From NCBI GenBank assembly GCA_964017045.1, contig OZ024809.1:26838618-26902617 (forward strand): a stretch of 64,000 bases of DNA, given 5' to 3'. The DNA is from Omphiscola glabra. Lineage: Eukaryota; Mollusca; Gastropoda; Lymnaeidae. Below, piece by piece: positions 57,180 to 64,000 of this stretch. The notes under the pieces were generated by a model, which saw only the letters and a program-made list of their open reading frames with translations, did not search any database and was not told where the DNA came from. Numbering within the stretch: position 1 is the stretch's first letter; every line of letters starts with the position of its first letter. The position numbers and the translations under genes are program-made.

Positions 57180-57292
57180 GGGAATTGTGTTCTGCAACTA
57201 TTTAAATTTTTATTGTCAAACTATAGTCCCGGCCACCGAAATTGTCTCAATACACTGATCCGGCCCTTGTTTAAAAGGTTTGAGGACCCCTG
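57180..57292 (-). mobile_element. Truncated hAT fragment resembling OposCharlie-type termini
   Basis: Read on the minus strand it begins CAGGGGTCCTCAAACC, followed by AAGGGCCGGATCAGTG and GGCCGGGACTATAGTTTG, the arrangement I recall for OC1-like hAT elements. The opposite end is missing and the boundary at 57180 is approximate. Confidence 0.6.
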
Positions 57293-57511
57293 CCATAGGT
57301 TAATGTAAAGTTTAAAATCTGTCAATTAAAATGGTCACCTGATGTTACACCACCCCTTGTCCATCTCGATATTTATGACATCCGCCAGTAGCCTGTGGTG
57401 AAGAGGTCCTCCTCCTCCCTCCCCCCCCCCCAAACTGTGTTGCGTGTTGTGTTGATTTAGTAAATACATTAATGTCCGATATCATGCTACAGTATGTGTA
57501 TGTTGTTAAAA

Positions 57512-57602
57512 TAGTGGAGTGTGGTAATTGTGGAGTGAGTTAATGGTGGAGTGTGGTAATGGTGGAGTGAGTTAATGGTGGAGTGAGTTAATGGTGGAGT
57601 TT
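57512..57602. repeat. 16-bp minisatellite, about 5 copies
   Basis: The unit is GTGGAGTGAGTTAATG or GTGGAGTGTGGTAATG. Confidence 0.9.
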
Positions 57603-57745
57603 GTGTTGTGAATGGGGCTGTGATAAGCTTCCAACAATTGTTTACGAATATGAACTTAGTGTCCATGTCATCCTCATTTGAGATTAGTTATAGTAACAAT
57701 CGACGCTTGCTTCACATCAAGTCTTTTTCATACGTCTGCTGTTAA

Positions 57746-59018
57746 CTTTGTAACAATGGGTTCAATGTGATAGTGTCCTAATGACTTAAATAGAGTCATT
57801 TATCTTTGTAACAATGGGTTTAATGTAATAGTGACCTAATGACGTAAATAGAATCATTTATCGTTGTAACAATGGGTTCAATGTAATAGTGACCTAATGA
57901 CGTAAATAGAATCATTTATCGTTGTAACAATGGGTTCAATGTAATAGTGACCTAATGACGTAAATAGAGTCATTTATCGTTGTAACAATGGGTTCAATGT
58001 GATAGTGTCCTAATGACGTAAATAGAGTCATTTATCGTTGTAACAATGGGTTCAATGTAATAGTGACCTAATGACGTAAATAGAGTCATTTATCGTTGTA
58101 ACAATGGGTTCAATGTGATAGTGTCCTAATGACGTAAATAGAGTCATTTATCGTTGTAACAATGGGTTCAATGTAATAGTGACCTAATGACGTAAATAGA
58201 GTCATTTATCGTTGTAACAATGGGTTCAATGTAATAGTGACCTAATGACGTAAATAGAGTCATTTATCGTTGTAACAATGGGTTCAATGTAATAGTGTCC
58301 TAATGACGTAAATAGAGTCATTTATCGTTGTAACAATGGGTTCAATGTGATAGTGTCCTAATGACGTAAATAGAGTCATTTATCGTTGTAACAATGGGTT
58401 CAATGTAATAGTGACCTAATGACGTAAATAGAGTCATTTATCGTTGTAACAATGGGTTCAATGTAATAGTGTCCTAATGACGTAAATAGAGTCATTTATC
58501 GTTGTAACAATGGGTTCAATGTGATAGTGTCCTAATGACGTAAATAGAATCATTTATCGTTGTAACAATGGGTTCAATGTAATAGTGACCTAATGACGTA
58601 AATAGAGTCATTTATCGTTGTAACAATGGGTTCAATGTAATAGTGACCTAATGACGTAAATAGAGTCATTTATCGTTGTAACAATGGGTTCAATGTGATA
58701 GTGTCCTAATGACGTAAATAGAATCATTTATCGTTGTAACAATGGGTTCAATGTAATAGTGACCTAATGACGTAAATAGAGTCATTTATCGTTGTAACAA
58801 TGGGTTCAATGTGATAGTGTCCTAATGACGTAAATAGAATCATTTATCGTTGTAACAATGGGTTCAATGTAATAGTGACCTAATGACGTAAATAGAGTCA
58901 TTTATCGTTGTAACAATGGGTTCAATGTGATAGTGTCCTAATGACGTAAATAGAATCATTTATCGTTGTAACAATGGGTTCAATGTAATAGTGACCTAAT
59001 GACGTAAATAGAGTCATG
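57746..59018. repeat. 58-bp satellite-like array, about 22 copies, each with TGACGTAA
   Basis: The unit contains GTAACAATGGGTTCAATGTA and CTAATGACGTAAATAGAGTC. Two variants (GTAATAGTGACC and GTGATAGTGTCC) alternate irregularly. All but the first unit keep TGACGTAA, a CREB/ATF-type site. Confidence 0.97.
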
Positions 59019-59208
59019 TATGCGCTTATTGCTTGTCTCCGTGGCAAACGTGTGTGTGTTATAATGGAAATATTTTTGACTAGCTGCGTACCAAGCGTGT
59101 TTTTTTTTTTTTTTTGTTGTTGTCTTTAATACGTTGTCGGCGTTCCTACCTTTTTTGTTTCACTAAATGGAATATGCATATTTTATACCTGTAATGTGAA
59201 GTGGTTAT

Positions 59209-59317
59209 GGGGTAAGTTGTGGGACAGTATGGTACTATTGTTGTGGGGTTGATGTGTGATGAAGAGTGGGGTAAGTTGTGGGACAGTATGATACTATTGT
59301 GGTGGGGGTGATGAAGA
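59209..59317. repeat. About 60-bp direct repeat, two copies
   Basis: GGGGTAAGTTGTGGGACAGT occurs twice with similar flanks. GGTAAGT is part of the unit but no exon is evident. Confidence 0.85.
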
Positions 59318-59355
59318 ATCGATGTTATTGTTTAGAGTGGATTGAGTAAATGGGG

Positions 59356-59563
59356 GCGAGGACGGTGGAAGAGAGTGGGTGGAGGAGAGGGTGGGTGGAT
59401 GAGAGTTGTGGTGGATGAGAGTTGTGGATGGAGGATGATTGTGGGTGGAGGAGGTTGTGGGTGGAGGAGGGTTGTGGGTGGAGGAGGTTGTGGGTGGAGG
59501 AGGGTTGTGGGTGGAGGGGGGTTGTGAGTGGAGGGAGTTGTGGGTGGAGGAGAGGTTGATGGG
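59356..59563. repeat. About 15-bp minisatellite, G-rich
   Basis: The unit is GTGGGTGGAGGAGGTT with insertions of one or two G. Confidence 0.9.
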
Positions 59564-59993
59564 AGCAAGTAAGTATGTAAAGAAGACCACCAAACAATCC
59601 CTGCTTATGAGATTTTAAAGTGGTTGTAAGTTCAATGTATTGGGAATGTTTGGGTTTTTTTCGCTAAAAATCAGAAACTTGAGAAGTAGTGTCTGGAAAC
59701 ATGACTCATGCTGTTACATGTTATTGGAATAACCACAATAGGCCAGGCTCATAGTGGCAACAACCACATATTTCTATCAACACTGACCTAGTAGTGCACG
59801 AGTGCCACTAAAACAATGTGTAGTCAGTGTAGATAGCAGAGTCCGACAGGGAGATAATAGATAATACTGGGGACGGCTGAGATTATTGTTCTGTTTTGTC
59901 ACGGCCTCTCAAGGCGGAGAAATCGTGTGCGCTTGAGAGATAACAGGGCAGCTTGTGGTGGTGGAATCTGAAAGGAGGAGAGTCTTTCTACAT
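59564..59993. other. Gene-free unique sequence
   Basis: No gene, array or transposon end is recognised. Confidence 0.5.
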
Positions 59994-60320
59994 AGACTTG
60001 GTGGGGTATTGGGTCTGTCAGTACAGTGTGTCGCCTAGTTAGACTTGGTGGGGTATGGGGGCTGTCAGTACATTGTGGCACCTAGTTAGACTTGGTGGGG
60101 TATGGGGGCTGTCAGTACAGTGTGGCACCTAGTTAGACATGGTGTGGTATGGGGGCTGTCAGTACAGTGTGGCAGCTAGTTAGACATGGTGTGGTATGAG
60201 GTCTGTCAGTACAGTGTGTCACCTACTTAAACGTGGAGGGTATGGAAGTACCGTATCATTCGGTATGTCACCAACTAAGACATGTTGGGTTATGGGGGAT
60301 GTTATTACAGTATGTCTCCA
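59994..60320. repeat. About 47-bp minisatellite, 7 copies
   Basis: The unit contains AGACTTGGTGGGGTATGGGG then GCTGTCAGTACAGTGTGGC. Divergence rises toward the right edge. Confidence 0.92.
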
Positions 60321-60480
60321 CTGTGTGGGTTTGAGATGAAAGTAAAAACAAATGCGCTAAGAACACAAAAGCTTCTATTCATATTAGTGGCCAATTTAAG
60401 CATTATCTTATACCCGCAGACGAATTTGAGAATACCATAAGGTTTTATTTATTTAGTAAATTTTTTTAGCCTGGAATATG

Positions 60481-60741
60481 TTAAATGTGCCATAATAATA
60501 TCAGCGAATGTCGCTATATTTAAAATGTACCATAATAATATCAACAAATCTCTATCAACTCTATATAAAATGTACCATAAAAATATCAACGAATCTCTAT
60601 CAACTCTATATAAAATTGGCCATAAAAATATCAACCAAACTCTATCAACTCTATATAAAATGTGTCATAATAATATCAGCGAATGTCACTATGCATAAAA
60701 TGTACCATTATGGTAAAAATCTCTATCAACTGTATATAAAA
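60481..60741. repeat. About 45-bp minisatellite, 6 copies
   Basis: The unit contains AAATGTACCATAATAATATC then AACTCTATATA. AT-rich. Confidence 0.92.
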
Positions 60742-61060
60742 TTCTTGTTTCTGAATCTTTATCCACTATTCCCAATGGGCGGAGAAAGACAGGGGCGTTT
60801 TTTTTTTGTTTTTTTTATTATGTAGCTCACTTTATTTTTCCAATAATTAAATATATTTCATTTAAATATTTTCATTTATTCAACAATTTTTTTTTTAATT
60901 TGTAAAGTTTTTTTAAAATGTAATTTAATAATTTTTGATAATTAGTCACCTTAGAGTGGTGGAAATATATCTTTCAAACATAGTTTCATTAGGGATAGCA
61001 ATTAAGTCGAAGTAAATGGAATATTAATTGTATACTAGAATTAGATTAGCCTTTCAGGGT
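60742..61060. other. AT-rich gene-free sequence
   Basis: T and A runs; nothing recognised. Confidence 0.5.
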
Positions 61061-61488
61061 TAGTAGTCAGGGTTGATGTCGCTAGTAGTCAGGGTTGATG
61101 TCGCTAGTAGTCAGGGTTGGTGTTGCTAATAGTAAGGGTTGATGTCGCTAGTAGTCAGGGTTGATGTCGCTAATAGTCAGGGTTGATGTCGCTAATAGTC
61201 GGGGTTGATGTTGCTAATAGTAAGGGTTGATGTCGCTAGTAGTCAGGGTTGATGTCGCTAGTAGTCAGGGTTGATGTTGCTAATAGTAAGGGTTGATGTC
61301 GCTAGTAGTCAGGGTTGATGTCGCTAGTAGTCAGGGTTGATGTCGCTAGTAGTCAGGGTTGATGTCGCTAGTAGTCAAGGTTGATGTCGCTAGTCGTCAG
61401 GGTTGATGTCGCTAGTAGTCAGGGTTGATGTCGCTAGTAGTCAGGGTTGATGTCGCTAGTAGTCAGGGTTGATGTCCCTAGTAGTCAG
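61061..61488. repeat. 22-bp minisatellite, about 19 copies
   Basis: The unit contains TAGTAGTCAGGGTTGATGTC. A GTTGCTAATAGTAA variant recurs three times with the same neighbours. Confidence 0.96.
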
Positions 61489-61522
61489 TAAATGTCTCGT
61501 TAAATAAACTATCCGAACGTTG

Positions 61523-61722
61523 TCCCAACATGACATGAAATATGCTTTATGTTCCCAAAATGACATGAAATATGCTTTATGTTCCCAAAATGACATGAAA
61601 TATGGTTTATGTCCCAACATGACATGAAATATGGTTTATGTCCCAACATGACATGAAATATGGTTTATGTCTCAACATGACATGAAATATGGTTTATGTC
61701 CCAACATGACATGAAATATGGT
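61523..61722. repeat. 28-bp minisatellite, 7 copies
   Basis: The unit contains CCAACATGACATGAAATATG then GTTTATGT. The left units have CCCAAAATG and GCTTTATG. Confidence 0.95.
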
Positions 61723-62643
61723 GTGTCCTTAATGTTTAAGGTAGGTGCATTCTGGTCTTCGTTATTGATAAAATAATTGTGTTTGTAGAACTGAGTTAAC
61801 TACAATATCTAATCAGGGGAAGACGCTGCTTCTTTCAGATGATAGTGTCATCGTCTGCACACGTCTTCCTGGAAGTCTGGCGCCGTAGAACTCAAACTCA
61901 GTTGGCTGATGAAGAAAGGATAAAAATAGATCAAGTGCTCGTTTTTGTTTTTTTTCATTTCATTACAGGTCTTGTCAACACTCAAAAGAGAATTTGTCTT
62001 CAGACACTATCGTAACATTAATACTAGTAATAAAAAATCCCCACTCCATGCCTGTATTGTGTATTACGATGTGGGGGAGAGTGGTTAGAAACGCTCATTA
62101 TTTATAAAGGAAATTCCCCCCCCCCCCAAACCATCCCCAAATTCTCTCGTTTCCTTGATGCAAGTTATCCTGACCCCAGTGCCCTCCCTTCCCCACACAC
62201 AGGTCACATTGACTCTCCGTGACCCTACCACACCCCACCCACATCCACGGTCAAATTGGTAATATGTTACGACTATTTATTCCAGCAAATAATGCCATCA
62301 CCATGGCAACGCTTTAAATACTCGTGCTTTAATCTCTCCCCGATTGTGACCGCCAATGAAAGAGGCGAGGGGGTGGGGGAATGTGCGCAAATATTTTGTG
62401 AGTTTCTTTAAATAAGAACTTGTTTAGTCTGTGTGTTTGACGGCCCAGCAAAACTGCGACATTTTTTTTAACACAGGCGCGCCGCAGTGAGCCCACCCTT
62501 TCTGTTCCAGATCTGGTCTGGGGTCACTTTGTATCCCAATCACGTCGTGACCCCACCCACCCCCCATAAACGTACGATCTATGCTCCCTCCCCCCACCCC
62601 CATGACGCAATTCCACGATTACTGTTGACTGTATGTGTTGACA
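61723..62643. other. Gene-free sequence
   Basis: C runs and CCCACC-rich stretches near 62118 and 62225. An acceptor-like TTCTGTTCCAG at 62501-62511 has no convincing exon after it, because the array follows. Confidence 0.45.
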
Positions 62644-63097
62644 AAGCACTCAGTTGTGGTCTAGTCGGCCTGGCAGTTGGTCCACCAAGCACCCAGTTGT
62701 GGTCTTGTCGGCCTGGCCGTTGGTCCACCAAGCACCCAGTTGTGGTCTGGTCGGCCTGGCAGTTGGTCCACCAAGCGTCCAGTTGTGGTCTGGTCAGCCT
62801 GGCAGTTGGTCCACCAAGCGCCCAGTTGTGGTCTGGTCGGCCTGGCAGTTGGTCCACCAAGCGCCCAGTTGTGGTCTGGTCGGCCTGGCAGTTGGTCCAC
62901 CAAGTGCCCAGTTGTGGTCTGGTCGACCTGGCAGTTGGTCCACCAAGAGCCCAGTTGGGGTCTGGTCAGCCTGGCAGTTGGTCCACCAAGCACCCAGTTG
63001 TGGTCTGGTCGGCCTGGCAGTTGGTCCACCAAGCGCCCAGTTGTGGTCTGGTCGGCCTGGCAGTTGGTCCACCAAGAGCCCAGTTGTGGTCTGGTCA
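62644..63097. repeat. 43-bp minisatellite, about 10 copies
   Basis: The unit contains GTTGTGGTCTGGTCGGCCTG then GCAGTTGGTCCACCAAG. GC-rich. All three plus frames and several minus frames stay open (LVHQAPSCGLVGLAVGPPS-like), which is periodicity, not a gene. Confidence 0.97.
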
Positions 63098-63192
63098 GGC
63101 TTGTACTATGAGTCATAAAATCTGTTGCCACCCCGCACTCTGCATGTCCTACCGTAAATTCTCGACGAAACAAGTTTTATTTTTTTTCAAAA

Positions 63193-63876
63193 TCAGACAC
63201 CACACTCATACAAAAATATCTTCAGGTGTCAAACACCACACACATACATTAGTATCATCAGGTGTCAAACACCACACACATACATTAATATCAAGTGTCA
63301 GACACCACACACATCCATAAATATCATGTGTCAGTCACCACGCAAATACATAAATATCATGAGTCAGACACCACACACATCCATAAATATCATCATGTGT
63401 CAGACACCACACACATCCATAAATATCATCATGTGTCAGACACCACACACATCCATAAATATCATGTGTCAGTCACCACACACATCCATAAATATCATGA
63501 GTCAGACACCACACACATCCATAAATATCATCATGTGTCAGACACCACACACATCCATAAATATCATCATGTGTCAGACACCACACACATACATAAATAT
63601 CATGTGTCAGTCACCACACACATCCATAAATATCATGAGTCAGATACCACACACATCCATAAATATCATCATGTGTCAGACACCACACACATCCATAAAT
63701 ATCACGTGTCAGACACCACACACATCCATAAATATCATCACGAGTCAGATACCACACACATCCATAAATAGCACGTGTCAGACACCACACACATCCATAA
63801 ATATCACGTGTCAGACACCACACACATCCATAAATATCATCACGAGTCAGACACCACACACATCCATAAATATCTT
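63193..63876. repeat. 33/36-bp minisatellite, about 20 copies
   Basis: The unit contains GTCAGACACCACACACATCC then ATAAATATCAT. Units with one ATCAT and units with ATCATCAT differ by exactly 3 bp, so the frame is never broken (TPHTSINIIMCQ on plus). Confidence 0.96.
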
Positions 63877-64000
63877 GTATAATTTGACTTGACACATTTT
63901 CAACAAGTCTGTCTTTTTTAACACGCTGACACGGTCCAAACTTAACCGGGGATTATTTCTTTATTATTATTTGTTCTTCCAGTTTCGCACATGCGCCACG

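Overview
This is nuclear DNA of an animal, not a bacterial or viral genome. There is no dense run of genes. It holds one long spliced gene candidate, short relics of non-LTR retrotransposons, tRNA-derived SINEs, many hAT-type DNA transposons with 8-bp target duplications, and a very large number of unrelated minisatellite arrays. Several hAT copies match, from memory, the SPIN family, whose published patchy distribution includes tetrapods, a triatomine bug and a freshwater snail. With the repeat-rich intergenic DNA and the tRNA-Leu-like SINE this makes a gastropod mollusc the most likely source. That is inference, not proof.

Layout. 1-18630 is repeat-dominated: eleven larger arrays plus several small ones, a 1080-bp hAT element (1816-2895), SPIN copies at 4694 and 7321, a LINE 3' end at 5334 and a SINE at 9603. 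18631-21517 is the only convincing coding exon: about 937 codons of a Gln/His/Ser/Pro-rich protein that I cannot name. It ends at a perfect GTGAGT donor. 21518-48592 would be its first downstream intron (27 kb), packed with about 25 arrays, SPIN copies, a LINE relic and a foldback MITE. 48593-48709 and 53057-53112 are two downstream exon candidates. They join in phase to exon 1 and to each other, end in a stop codon and are followed by AATAAA at 53425, giving a model protein of 994 residues. 53500-64000 returns to arrays, a 390-bp hAT element and a possible start exon at 56149 whose splice-donor end has been copied seven times.

By manual tally more than 50 arrays with units of 11-77 bp cover roughly 23 kb, about one third of the window. 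Most long open frames in the window are by-products of these arrays, because units whose length is a multiple of three, or arrays whose three-unit sum is stop-free, stay open. Three arrays show higher-order structure from exact block duplications. Three arrays lie inside, or are interrupted by, dated transposon insertions, which gives the relative order of events.

Limits: no homology search was possible. Family names for transposons rest on termini, target duplications and memory of consensus sequences. Exons 2 and 3 rest only on splice signals, phase and open frame.
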